Assembly (NCBI GenBank): GCA_965112735.1
Contig: OZ218960.1
Coordinates: 124,001-188,000 of the forward strand
From: Phaeosaccion multiseriatum
Taxonomy: Eukaryota > Ochrophyta, other classes
DNA: 64,000 nt
Direction of reading: 5' to 3'
The notes beneath the pieces are model-generated. The model was given only the letters and a program-made list of their open reading frames with translations, ran no database searches and was not told where the DNA came from. This document shows, one piece after another, positions 35,119 to 46,325 of the stretch. The stretch's first letter is position 1, and every line of letters starts with the position of its first letter. A program made the position numbers and the translations under genes.

Positions 35119-35432
35119 CCTCCCCGGGCGAGAAGGGAGCGACCAGTCATGCTCGGGTGCGGCCGGCCCCTGCTTCCCTCTGCTGTCGTCTACCGCCATA
35201 CTCTCTCCACCTTGTCTCCAACTGGACTTGTCTGGAATGCTTGCGGACTTCTCCTTTGCCCCTTGCTCCTCTCTTTCCTCTCCTAGCGTCTCTATAAGAC
35301 GAAGGCTAGGTTCGTTAACGGAGATCGTCGCCAGGATTCTCGGAGAACAACACGCGAGCCTGAGGACATACATGCCGTTTCAGATTCAAATCGTTCGTTC
35401 AATGAATTCGCCGCTGTGAAGCGCCCTTCGCG
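35119..35432. promoter_or_regulatory. Bidirectional spacer (ZMYND10 / unknown 1994-aa gene)
   Basis: About 315 bp between the two divergent start codons. If ZMYND10 started at 35373, only 59 bp would remain, so the later ATG at 35118 is preferred. I looked for an RFX-type X-box and found no convincing match by eye. Confidence 0.45.
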
Positions 35433-38200
35433 ATGCATAAGCTCGGCGCCTTCGACTTTGATGCTCCTATTCCTGAGTGGTCATCTGAAACCCAAGACCC
35501 GTCCCGTGCTTCAGCAGCAGGAGGAGGAGGACGAGGAGGAGGACGCGGAGGAGGCAGGACAGGGAAGCAACAACATGGCCGGCAGCAGACGGAGCCTGCC
35601 GTGCTCTCCATGTTCAGGGCAAGTAAGACGCGGCAACGACCCAGGCCCTGGCGGGAGGCCGCGTCCTCCGTGATTAGGCCACCTAATGATGCTATCAAGA
35701 ACAAGGTGAGGAGCACCAGCGGTAGGAGCAGCTCTCCTGCACTGCCTCCCAGCAAGTACTTTGGCGACAACGCGACAAATGCGAACATCGCCAATACTGC
35801 CGCTGCTGCTGAAGACAAAGCAGGGGGTGTTGTTGGATCCAGCCTGCGAACGAGCTTTAGCGTCGGCCACATGCAGCGTTGCGACCTCACAATCAATCTC
35901 CAGGGCCGCCCGCGAGAGGAGCACGAGCGTACTTTGGACGTGATGCGCTACTACCCAGCGGGTCTAACAGGGGGAAGGGGAAGTGCTCCTCGCAGGCACA
36001 GAGGTGGTGCACGCTCGAACGGTGGCGATGGCTCGGACTATGAGCGTGCTGGGGGGCGTGCCGATGACTGTTCTCAGGCGTCTGTCGCCACCAACGCCGC
36101 CGACTACGGTATGATAGAGCAAGATGTGGCATATGAAAAGCAGGCAAATGTGCTTTCGGGGGAGGCTGAAGAAGGGGGAGGAGGGGGGGGGGGAGGGGGA
36201 GGAGGAGAGGTCCCTGTGAAGCGAGATCAAAGCAATGGGGCAGAAGGGCAGGGGCAAGGGCCAGAGTCAGGGCCCGAGTCAGGGCCAGGCCCCCTTGGCC
36301 AGGACAGGCCGGGCATGGCACCAGATGGAGCAACACCGAGCGCTGCACGCAGAGGGGCGCCCCTGCCCACAGCGAGTCGAAGCGCTGCAGCGAATCCGCC
36401 AGGCCGAGTTGTACTACCAACGAAGGCGGTGGCGCTTGTGCCTGCAGCCCCCAATGGCAGGGGTCCCACTTCCCCGTCTGGAGGAGGAATAGGGGGAGTA
36501 GGAGGAGGAGTAGTAGTGGGGGACGGAGGGAGAGGCGGCAGCACGGCACCGCTGGTGACGGTGGGCTGGGGCCAGCCAGTGCCAGCCCCGTCGCTGGAGA
36601 TCCGAGCTGTCGCGCAGCCCCCCTGGGGAAGTCGGCCCCAGGAGCTTCCTCGTGCCGCATTGATGGTGGATGGCTTGGGACAGCAGGCCGCGTCAGGGTC
36701 AGGGTCAGGGTCAGGGTCAGGGTCAGGGTCAGGGTCAGGGACAGGGTCAGGGACAGGGTCGGGGTCGGGACCGCTGTTGCTAGCTCAGGCTCAGAGGGAG
36801 GTTCTTAGCGTGGACGTGCCCGCTCCCCCGGGGGCGCAGAAGAAGGTGCCTACAACTGGCGGTGGCGGCGGCGTCATCTTCTCGCACAGCGGCGGCGGTC
36901 ATGATCAGTACCAGGGCTCCCTAGTAGGGTTTCCAAGTCGAGGTCATGATCAGTACCAGGGCTCCACCCAGCAGGGCTCCTCTCAGTCCCCTCTGCTGCA
37001 ACTGTCACACCTGTCCAGGCCAGACCAGCCCTTCCTCCCGCACCAGGACGATGGAAAAGCTGTTGCTGCAGCAGTTGGTGGTACGAGTGGTGGTGGTGCT
37101 GGTGCTGGTGCTGCTGCTCCATCGTACAGCATGAGTTACTTTGGTCTCCACGACGGGATGATGGGCATCCTGTCCAACAGGCAGGCCATGGGAGACAAGG
37201 CTCAGGCAGTGGCTCAGCACCGGAGAGCAGTCCGGACAACAGGTAGGTCGAGTAGTTCTTCGTCTCGCTCTCTCGCCAGCTGTCGTCGTCGTCCACTGCT
37301 CACTCACTCACTCACTCACTCACTCACTCACTCACTCACTCACTCACTCACTCACTCACTCACTCACTCACTCACTCACTCATTCATTCACTCACTCATT
37401 CACTTACTCGCTCACTCACTCACTCACTCCCTCACTCACTTCACTTACTCAACCACTCACTCACTCACTCACTCACTCACCCACTCACTTACTCACTCAC
37501 TCTACGCACTCCCACAGGGCGTCTCCACAAACCTGGCAGGATCCAGAATGGCAGTGGACGGCCCCAGAGCTCCGGCCCCGGGGGACCCAGGGGCAGGAGC
37601 GGCAGTCGTATGGGCGGCAGCAGGGATAGGAAGAGGAGCATTAGCGGTAGGAGCAGCAGCAGCATGACGAGGGTGGGCAGTAGCCGAAGGGGGCAAGGGC
37701 AAGGGCAAGGGCAGCCCCCCGGGGGGGAGTACTCCGACGACGAGGGCGAGGTACGTAGGCCCTGCGTACACCACGCAAGCACACACACACGCACGCACGC
37801 ACACACACACACACACGCGGGTTGGTGGTACGGCCCACATCCCATTCATAAGTCAATGGGTCTGTCTGGATGGGGCCTGTCCTGTCTTCTTGTGTCCTTC
37901 CTCTCCTCCCTTCCCCGGTCCTCTCTGAACCCTTCCTCTATCATCTCTTGACCATAGACTTGCCATCCACTGCCATCCCCCCTTGAACCTTATGACCCCC
38001 CCTTCTCGCTTGCCCCTCTCCCCCGCCCCCCCGGCCTCGCCTCTGGCATCTCTCGTACGCATGTGATGTGATGTGCGTGTGCGTGCATGTGCGTGCGTGC
38101 TCTCTTCCCTCTTCTGCTTGCAGAGCATGGTGGCAGACTGCCTACTCATCCGCCTAGACCCAGACGAGGAGCTCAGGCGACAGCAACGCCGGAGAGAGAG

Positions 38201-38231
<31 letters not shown>

Positions 38232-40929
38232 TTGGCGATACAGCAGCAGGCGTCTTTGGTGTCTTGCTCTTCCCCCCTGGGGTCGGTACCCTCCCCCTCC
38301 GCCCTTCCCTCCGGTGACTCTCTCGTTCGTACACTCGACTCCTCCATTATGACTGTGAGTCTGGAGGCCAGGAGCAGCAGCGGAATCGTCAGTGATCCAC
38401 ATCAGCAGCAGTTGGTGGTACAGCAGCAGCAGGTCGGCAGCGTCGTCGACGAGATGCTTGTGACCTTACCCTTGCCAGACGTGTCCCCCCCGAATAGGGC
38501 CCCTGCCAGCCTTGCTGCGGGGGGGGAGGACACGCAAGAGCAGGGGCGGGGGGGCGAGGGGCGGGGGGAGGAGGATGGCAGTGGATGGGGTGGACCCGGG
38601 CAAGGGCAAGGGCAAGGGCAAGGGCAAGGGGAGGAGGATGGCAGTGGAAGAGGAAGTGGAGGGGGAGGGGCAGCAGCAGGTGTCCGCCCCAAGGCGGGAG
38701 GGGGGGCGGGGTTGGATGGCAGTGGACGGGGTCCCGAGGGGGGGGACGAAGGTCTGGATGCGCTCAGCGTCGACGCGCTTAGCTTGGGAGCCTCGCTCGT
38801 GCTCTCTCTGCAGGGGGAAGGCGACCCCGCCAACGCCAACGAGGTATGTCATTGCATACGTCATTGCGGGGAGGGTTCAGTTTCAGTTTCACGGGCTCTC
38901 GTCCACTGCCGTCCCCTGCCCCCCCCCTGGGACTTGAGGACTTCTGTGAGCGTGTGTGCACTTGCTCGGCCGGGCGTGAAGTGATCAAAGTGAAACTCAT
39001 TCACCGCGACGCCTCTCTCTCTGCCCGCCCTGCCTGCCCGCCCTGCCTGCCCCCACACCCTCACCACTACCACACATACACAACACACGTGTTTGCGGCG
39101 CTCTTATAGCAGCAGCAGCAGCAGAAGCAGCAGCAGAAGCAGAAGAAGCAGCAGCAGTTGGTGATACAGCAGCAAGTGGATGCCGACCTCCCACAGGTGC
39201 AGCAAGAGAGGAGCACTGACAGTCAACGCCAGCTCAGAAATCTGCGCCCTTCCTCCTCCCCCTCTGCCAGAGGCGTTGTGATGGGCCGAGTGGATGGCCA
39301 GAGCAGTCAGGCGGCTTTGGAGAAGAGAGCACAGCAGAGGAGGCAGGAGGTGCTGGAAGGGGGACATTTGGGGAGAGAGCAGTTGGTACTACAGCGGCAG
39401 CAGAAGCAGCAGCAGCAGAAGCACGAGGAGGAGGGAAGGGGGCGTGGGGAGAGCAGCAGAAGCAGCAGGAGGAGGGGAAGGGGTGTGTCGAGAAGCAGGA
39501 GCAGGAGTGCAAGCAGAAGCCCCTCTCCGACCCGCACCGTGCCCCCCGAGGTGTTAGCAGTACCGCAGCAGCCGCAGCAGTTGGTGATACAGCAGCAGGG
39601 GAAGGTTGTGGAGGAGGCGGAGGAGAAGGAGGAGCGGGAGGAGGGGGAGGAGGGGAAGCAAAACGAGCAACACTCTGTGCCTCCTCCTGTGTTCCAGCCG
39701 CTGGAGCTCGGAGCGAGGGGGAGGAGGGGCATGGTCAGGCAGAAGAGGGTCACCACCGAGGCAGATCAGCGCCGGGCCATTGCTGCGACACATCAACTCG
39801 GAAGTCCTCCTCCTCCTTCTTGTTCTTCCCCGGGGAGGAGGGCTGTCTCCGCCGGCCCCTCGCGCCGCCACCCGGAAGCCGCAGCAGTTGGTGATACAGC
39901 AGCAGGGGGAGCGGGGGTGTTGCTGTGCGTCGTGCCGGGCAGTTCGAGTCGGAGGGGGGGGAGGAAGGCAGCAGCGCAGGGCAGTAGCAGCGGCAGGACG
40001 GGCCCCGGGGGGGGTTGGCCCCAGGGGGGGGAGGAGGTGGACAAGATTCGGGTGGCCGATGCGGGTATCGGGGGGGCCTTCTTTCGCTCGCAAATGTCTT
40101 CCTCAGCGGCCTCTTCGCCCATCCCTCCCTCCTCTTCCCCTCCTTCCATGCAGCAAGTGGGTGTAGGGTTAGGGCCCTCCGTTGGGAGTGTGGCGAGCAC
40201 CGTGTGGCAACGTGACTGCCACAGTGCCGGCGCAGGGGTGAGGGAAGTAGAGGGCAGGGGGCAGAGCGGGGGGGGGCGGGAGGGGGGCAGGGCTCGACTG
40301 CATGATGCGAGCTTCACCACCGTTACCCCCACCGTCAACAACAACAACAACAACAATGACAACTCTGCCTTCACACGGCAACAAGATCAGGCAACGCCCC
40401 AACAGCAGCAACACCAACCACAACAACCACAACAACCACACCAACAGCAACAACAACAACAGCCACAACGACAACAATTAGCCGCTTCCTCCTTCGCCTC
40501 CTCCTGTGCGGCAGCCGCAGCAGCAGCAGCCACTGCAGATGGCGACGACGGTGACGAGGCTGCCGAGTACGCCTACCGCATGTACGCAAAGTGGCTGCCC
40601 CACCACCTCTGCCGCCCGGGGGGGGCCTCCGATGCCGCCCTGCAGCAAGCGGGGTTATGTGCCCTCTCCGGCGGAGGGCTGCAGCGGGGCCCACACTCAC
40701 AGCAGCAGCAGCAGCAGAGGCGAGGAGGGGAGGGGGCGGGAGTGGAGGGGCCTCCCTTCTGCGCCACCGGCAGCACTTTATCACTAACTGCTGCACCATC
40801 TGGTGGGGAAGCTCAGGGGGGCGGGGGGGGCTTCCTTGAGCCGCTGCCATATGTGCTTAGCAACAGCATGCTGGGATGGAAGATCACCACCCGCTCCAGA
40901 AAGAGCAAGCTCGAGGAAGGTGAGTGGGC

Positions 40930-40976
<47 letters not shown>

Positions 40977-43688
40977 TTCCTTCTCTCTGTCTCTCAGCCT
41001 GTCTCCCGCGTGCTCTTTCAGTCTCACTCTCTCACGCATGTCTCCCTGTCTCTCTCTCCCTCTGTTTCGCTTTCCTGCCGTCTCTACTTGTCTCTCTCCT
41101 CTTCTCTCTCTCTCTCTCTCTCTCGCACTCTCTCTGCATATGAGTACATGCTCGTCCCTACCTTACCCCTCCCCCTCCCTCCTTATCTCTCTGTTGCTTA
41201 CTGTGGACTACTTCCCCCCACCCTCCCCCATCCTGCCCTCATTCCTCTTCCCCTTCCCCTTCCCCTTCCCCCTTAGAGCTGGCCAATGTACAATTCTCTC
41301 TGCACCACCCGATGCCCATTTACGGTTACAAGTACCGGAAACCCCTGTCGCGACCGCACACGCACACACAAACGCACACGGACACACACCACGCCGAGCA
41401 CCACCAGCCGTCGCGTCAACAGAAGCAAGGGCAGCGAGAGGGGCAGCGAGAGGGGCAGCGAGAGGGGCAGCAGGAGGAGGGGGAGGAGGAGGAGGAGGAG
41501 GAGGAGGAGGAGGAGGAGGAGGAGGAGGAGGAGGAGGAGGAGGAGGAGGAGGAGGAGGAGGAGGAGGAGGAGGAGGCGGGGGGGGGGGGGCGGGGGGGGA
41601 CGAAAGAGGGGGAGCACGAAGTAGTGCAACAAAGCCGAGGCGGACAACAGCTCCAACATCCGGAGCACCAACGGGTGGAGCACCAACGGCCGCAGACGAG
41701 TCCGGAGACGCGGGGTGGGAGAAGGGGCCATGGAACTGGCACTGATATTGGCGTTGGCCCCAGCGGCAAGACGAAGGAGCGTGAGTGTCAACTGCAGCGT
41801 ATCATCCGACGGCGGCAAGAGGCAGAGCAGGACGCCCTCATCCGCATGAAGGGGGGGGCGCTGGGCCTGCTTTCCCCGGGGGGCGGTGCTCTTTCTTCTC
41901 CCTCTTGTTACGCTGCTGCTGCTGCTGCTGCTGCTTCCCCTGGGGGGCTCTGTGGGCCTCCTCTTTCTCCCGCCGGGCTGGGGACCCCCCTGGGATTGGG
42001 ACCGCCCCCCCTGGGACTGGGACCCCCCCCCCTGGGGCATCTGTCCGCGAGGGGCAGGGTGTCGGCCAGCGAAGGGCTACAGATGGGGCAGAGTATGAAG
42101 GGACAGCTCAGAGAAGCCACAGAGAGGGCAAGGAGAATACAGAGGGTGAGTGAGTGGGTGGGTGGGTGAGTGAGTGAGTGAGTGAGTGTGTGTGTGGGTG
42201 GGTGTGGGTGGGTGGGTGAGTGAGTGAGTGAGTGGGTGAGTGAGTGGGTGAGTGGGTGAGTGAGTGAGTGGGTGAGTGAGTGGGTGAGTGAGTGAGTGAG
42301 TGAGTGAGTGGGTGAGTGAGTGAGTGAGTGGGTGAGTGAGTGAGTGAGTGGGTGAGTGGGTGAGTGGGTGAGTGAGTGAGTGAGTGGGTGAGTGGGTGAG
42401 TGGGTGAGTGAGGGGGTGAGTGAGTGAGTGAGTGAGTGGGTGAGTGAGTGAGTGAGTGAGTGAGTGAGTGAGTGAGTGAGTGAGTGAGTGAGTGAGTGAG
42501 TGGGTGAGTGAATGAGTGAGTGGGTGAGTGAGTGAGTGAGTGAGTGGGTGAGTGAGTGAGTGAGTGAGTGAGTGAGTGGTGAGTGAGTGAGTGAGTGAGT
42601 GAGTGAGTGAGTGAGTGGGTGAGTGAGTGAGTGAGTGAGTGAGTGAGTGAGCGAGTGAGTGAGTGAGTGAGTGAGTGAGTGAGTGAGTGGGTGGTCGAGT
42701 GGTTGAGTGGCGCTCGCACAGCACGGCAACTCAAAGCAAAGCAGGGCAAGGCCTCGGCTTCTTGTGCGTGTATGTGTGCGTGTATGTGTGCGTGTGTGGG
42801 TGTGTGTGCGCGCATGTGCGTGTATGTGTTTGTGCTTGTGTGTGTGTGTGTGTGTGTGCGTAAGTGTCCATCTCTCACGCAACACATTCGTGCATGCTTA
42901 TGGTTTGTACGTACGTGTGCGCTTGCGCAAACCTCACAGGTCGGAGACCCCGGCCCCAGGGGGGGCAGAGCTCAGTCGGCGGGAAGGACCCGGGGGGAGC
43001 TCGCAGCCTACAGACGACAGGTAATGACATCACTTCCCGCCAAGTGTGTGTGTATGGAGGCGTGCATGCATGTGTGTGTGTATCCATGTGTGTGTTTGTG
43101 TTGGTGTGTGTGTGTGTCACGGGCTCACTCAAGCAACCTATTTCTCTACTGCTATCTATCCTTCTCCTTCTTTCAACCGCATGCACGCACACGCACACAC
43201 ACACTTGACATGAATCCCGACACCAGGTGCTGCAGAGGGTCAGGGGTCAGGCTGTGGACCGAAGAGTATCGAAGGGCTTGCCTCCCGACAAACCACGGCC
43301 GATGGAGGTGGTGCTTCACAAAGAGAGCGTCGCCATCAGGGGCAGGATGAGCAGGAGGGAGAGAAGGAGGAGGAGGAGGAGGAGCACGAGGGCGGTCGAG
43401 GCCTTGGGGGAAGCACCACAGCAATGGCAGGAGGGCGACGGTGAAGATGACGAAGGAGAGGAAGGAGGAGGGTGGGGGCTGAGGGGAGGAGTCGGGCGAA
43501 GGAGCTACTATTCGGCTGGCAGCTCCAACGACGGAGAGGGGGAGGGGGAGGGCGAGGAGGACGAGGAGGAGGCGGAGGAGGTGGAGGGGGAGGAGGGGGA
43601 TGAGGGGGAGGAGTGCACGCGCTTGTTCGATGAACCCTACTTGCAGTACCTCTTCGATAGGACGCAGGTGGCCGACACTGTGGAGTGA
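35433..43688 (+). CDS. Unknown 1994-residue low-complexity protein
   Basis: Seven exons: 35433-37242, 37518-37750, 38124-38843, 39110-40919, 41277-42145, 42940-43020 and 43227-43688, all in phase. Not recognised. Segments that look folded are few: MHKLGAFDFDAPIPEWSSE at the N-terminus; LTINLQGRPREEHERTLDVM; a block across the exon 4/5 junction (YAYRMYAKWLPHHLCRP, LPYVLSNSMLGWKITTRSRK, ELANVQFSLHHPMPIYGYKY); and the C-terminus LFDEPYLQYLFDRTQ. The rest is Gly/Ser/Gln/Arg repeats: GSGSG from a hexamer at 36690-36768, poly-Gln, SRSRS-like, poly-Glu from (GGA)n at 41465-41578, and HTHTQTH from (CA)n. Exons 1, 3 and 4 hold at least eight exonic cassette-1 copies, and exons 2-3 hold cassette-2 copies. 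It is divergent from ZMYND10, so a ciliary role is conceivable but unsupported. The (CA)n and (GGA)n parts of exon 5 could hide an extra intron. Confidence 0.65.
36690..36768 (+). repeat. Exonic (GTCAGG)n hexamer repeat
   Basis: About 13 units of GTCAGG with GACAGG and GTCGGG variants, encoding alternating Gly-Ser in the unknown 1994-aa protein. The six-base period keeps the reading frame. Confidence 0.85.
37298..37500. repeat. (CACT)n microsatellite filling an intron
   Basis: About 200 bp of CACT tetramers in intron 37243-37517 of the unknown gene. The donor GTAGGT lies 55 nt upstream of the array and the acceptor CCCACAG follows it. Confidence 0.9.
38221..38430 (+). repeat. Exonic cassette-1 copies read as QQLAIQQQ and QQLVVQQQ
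   Basis: CAGCAGTTGGCGATACAG at about 38224-38244 and CAGCAGTTGGTGGTACAG at about 38407-38427, both flanked by CAG repeats and both in the same reading frame of exon 3. Confidence 0.85.
38570..38735 (+). repeat. Exonic cassette-2 copies
   Basis: GGATGGCAGTGGATGG at 38573, GGATGGCAGTGGAAGAGG at 38633 and GGATGGCAGTGGACGGGG at 38713. All are read as DGSGWG or DGSGRG in exon 3 of the unknown gene. Confidence 0.8.
39147..39910 (+). repeat. Exonic cassette-1 copies in two reading frames
   Basis: Copies at about 39150-39176, 39381-39400 (variant), 39571-39598 and 39883-39906. The first three read QQLVIQQQ or QLVLQRQ; the last is shifted by one frame and reads AVGDTAA. Confidence 0.85.
40937..41132. 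repeat. (CT)n-rich pyrimidine tracts
   Basis: Long TCTC runs (40937-40972 and 41101-41125) in intron 40920-41276 of the unknown gene. Confidence 0.8.
41465..41580 (+). repeat. Exonic (GGA)n tract (poly-Glu)
   Basis: About 110 bp of GGA/GAG trinucleotides read as poly-Glu in exon 5 of the unknown gene, followed by a G10 run. Confidence 0.85.
42146..42696. repeat. 550-bp (GTGA)n array starting at a 5' splice site
   Basis: The donor AGG|GTGAGTGAGTGG at 42146 is the first unit of about 550 bp of GTGA/GTGG tetramers. It is the longest microsatellite in the window and fills most of intron 42146-42939. Confidence 0.95.
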
Positions 43689-44001
43689 GCACCAGTAGAT
43701 GGCAGCATGTGGGCCAGGACCACGGAAGGGAGGAAGATGAGGACCACGGAAGGTATAGTTGTCATCGACCCGTTCATTGACAGGGTGTGCTGTTCACTTC
43801 ACTTCAGAGGGGTGGGATCTACTCGACTCAAACTCAAACTAAAACTGGGACCCGACGACGGCCGTCTGCCTCTGCATCAAATAACTCCCGCTCAAGCAGT
43901 GTGTGTGCGTGTGTGAGCGTACCACGGGTGACACACGCCCGCTTCTTTGCTCTTGTTAAGTATTTACATAAGGCATTGAGTATTCACAGGCCAACAAATC
44001 C
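43689..44001. other. Convergent spacer (unknown gene / SNF8)
   Basis: 313 bp of 3' flanks, with an 18-bp duplicated AGGACCACGGAAGG motif (43718 and 43740) and a weak cassette-2 copy (GATGGCAGCATG at 43699). No gene is seen. Confidence 0.5.
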
Positions 44002-46325
44002 CTATCCGAGCAGCTTTTCTCCCTGCCACAGCGACGGAAACCAATACAGATCCTCGTTCCCTCCTCCCTCCTCGCCACCCTCTTCCCCGACGCTGGGCCT
44101 CAGTGCCTTCCCGCTACCGTCTCTGTCTCGAAAGCCCTGCTGGTCCACCCACACCATCCCCTCCTCTCCTAACGACCGCAGGGCCCTCTCCACCCGCTCG
44201 GTAGGCCAGTACAGCACGGATGCCACCGCTGACACCTTGACAAAGCCCTTGGCCTCAGCCTGCACCAGGAGGGCTCCGTGGTCGGCGTTGAGCTCGCGAG
44301 GGACCTGATGGAGGTATATGGGTATATGGGTATATGTGTGTAGTTACCGAGTTGCAGAGGAGGGAGGGAAGGAGTCAAAGGGCGGTGGGTTCGAAAAATG
44401 GAGTGAATGTCCCACTTGGAGGGGGGGGAGTCAAAGGGCGGCGGGTTCGAAGAATGGAGTGAATGTCCCACTTTCGCTAAGCCCCCCACTCCTCACATGA
44501 GCGGCACGGACATGCATCACAAACACACAGCAGACATGTAGGTAGGTAGGTAGGTAGGTATTTTGAAGGGAGGTAGGTAGAGACAGGTAGGTAGGTAGGT
44601 TGGTAGGTAGGTGGGTTGGTAGGTAGGTAGGTAGGCAGGTAGGTAGGTTGGTTGGTAGGTAGGTAGAGATAGGTAGGTAGGTAGGTTGGTAAGTAGGATT
44701 CTCACTTACCGAGACAACATAGGCGGCGCTTCCCGCCTCCAACAAAGCAAAGCCGCTGCCCAGCACCTTGAACGGTCAGTACCAAGGTCAGTGCCAAGGT
44801 CAGGGTCAAGGTCAGTGCCAAGGTCAGGTTTGGAGGTTAGGGTCAAGGTCAGTGCCGAGGTCAGGGCCACAGGGTCAGGGTCGGGGTCAGAGGCAGGGTC
44901 AAGGTCAGAGTCAATGGTTAGGGTCAGGGTGTAACAATACGTCGAAAATCAGCACCCACTGCACCCACCTTGAGCTTTGAGATGGCTCTCTTGGCGTCGT
45001 CCACGCTCACGGCCTGCTGATGCCGCTGCCGCTTCTCCCTCACGCGGGCTAAGAGCTGGGGGAGGGGAGGGGCGGAGGGGAGAGGGAGGAGGGGAGGGAG
45101 GGAGCGGCGGAGGGGATAAAGGGAGGAGAGGAGTGGGGAGAGGAGGAGGAGGGAGGAGAGGAGGGGGGAGGGGAGGGAGGAGGAGAGGAGGGGGCAGGGG
45201 AGGAGGAGGGAGGAGAGGAGGGGGCAGGGGAGGAGGAGGGAGGAGAGGAGGGGGCAGGGGAGGAGGGAGGAGGAGAGGAGGGGGGAGGGATGCGGGTTCG
45301 TATTGAGCCCTACCACTTCGTCCCAGGAAGACTCCACCCGCTGCTGCCGAAGTGCTTCCCTCTCCCCCCTCCCCTTCTTCCCTCTTCTCCTACAAGGTAG
45401 GCACCAACCTCCGGGAGAGACATGAGGCCTCCGTTGACGGCCCGTGTCCTTAGGCACACTTCTGTGATCTGCACTGCGAGCTCGTAGTAGAAGTCTCCTA
45501 CGCCGAGCAGCTTCGTGAGGGGGGGGGGGGCATGTGAAAATGACGTAGTAGTAGAGGGGTGGAGAGGCGAGGGAGGGGGGGGAGAAAGGGGGAAGGAAGA
45601 GTGGGGGGGATTGAGAGGGATGTGGAGAGGGAGAGGGAGGGGAATGGGAGAGGGTGAGACAGGGGGGCGACGTAGACGCAGAGGTAGGGATAGAGAGGGA
45701 GGGAGACAGGGGGGGGGGGGGGGCTTCCTTAGCTCTTTCCTCTGCTGCTGCCTCACTGACAAGCGCACGAGCACTTACTTACCTCTGCCCAAAAGCCTTT
45801 ACTCGAGGCTAAGGGGTCCACGCCGATCTTGCTGCACATGACCTATCATGCCAGAGCGGAGGGCACGCGACAGGGGGTAGCAGTTGTTAGGACAGAGAAG
45901 GCATCATGGAGGATAGCTGCCAGCTGCCAAGCCATGCTCCCCACCTGGAACTGCTGGCGGAAGGCGGGGTCGGAGTTGATGGCCTTCTTATGCTTCCGCG
46001 CAAAGTCCTCCAGGGACGTCCGAAACATGTCTAATGTGGCCTCCACCTGGAGAGGGAGGCAGGGCGTCAGTTTCTGGAGGGTGGGAGAGAGAGAGACAGA
46101 GATACGGAGAGAGGAGGCGAGTGGGCCAGACAAGGCCTCGAATCATGCCCGAGTCCGATCCCAAGCAGGTAAGTGGTGGAAGGGGTTTTTGCGCACGCGC
46201 CCTCTCGTGTCCTCACTCACGTGCTCCAGGTTCTCTGCGGCCATTGCGGACCCCACAGCCTTGTACTGCTTGGCCTCTTGCTGGCGCTTCTTCACCGCCG
46301 CCATTCCCACACCCCGCCGTCTCAT
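44002..46325 (-). CDS. SNF8: ESCRT-II subunit SNF8 / VPS22
   Basis: Seven exons: 46325-46221, 46046-45945, 45842-45783, 45510-45394, 45055-44969, 44766-44710 and 44304-44002 (276 aa). SNF8 is a core ESCRT-II protein with two winged-helix domains, acting in multivesicular-body sorting of ubiquitinated membrane cargo. The match is near end-to-end: [20 protein letters not shown] start, [126 protein letters not shown] and a final [10 protein letters not shown] Gly/Glu-rich insert of about 25 residues ([15 protein letters not shown]) sits just before the last strand. Three of six introns are largely microsatellite or tandem repeat. Confidence 0.96.
44309..44473. repeat. SNF8 intron repeats: cassette-3-like acceptor and a 46-bp duplication
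   Basis: Minus-strand intron 44709-44305 ends in three CCCATATA units before the acceptor CATCAG|. A 46-bp segment (44372-44417) is repeated at 44428-44473 with two differences; it contains GGGTTCGAA but no cloverleaf. Confidence 0.8.
44536..44700. repeat. (GTAG)n array just after an SNF8 donor
   Basis: Minus-strand donor TCG|GTAAGTGAGA at 44709 is followed within 10 nt by TACC/CTAC tetramers over about 160 bp. Confidence 0.85.
45060..45290. repeat. G-rich 30-bp tandem repeat in SNF8 intron 4
   Basis: Purine-only on the plus strand. A 30-bp unit centred on GGGGGCAGGGGAGG occurs three times at 45181-45270, flanked by looser GGAGG repeats. On the coding strand it is a pyrimidine tract before the acceptor at 45056. 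Confidence 0.85.

Noticed and set aside
35119-35373. N-terminal extension of ZMYND10 from ATG 35373
   Set aside because: In frame but without similarity to the family, and it would leave only 59 bp between two divergent genes; the ATG at 35118 fits the family N-terminus.
37243-37667. Reading straight through the (CACT)n tract as coding in the unknown gene
   Set aside because: The tract is bracketed by a donor (GTAGGT) and acceptor (CCCACAG) that join in phase to an exon rich in GRSGSRMGGS, which continues into later exons; read-through meets a stop at 37667.
41908-42887. Minus-strand frames of (THSL)n about 250-325 codons long
   Set aside because: They are translations of the (GTGA)n intron of the plus-strand unknown gene, with no non-repeat coding context.
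44390-44460. tRNA gene suggested by GGGTTCGAA
   Set aside because: No acceptor stem, D-arm or anticodon arm can be folded around either copy.
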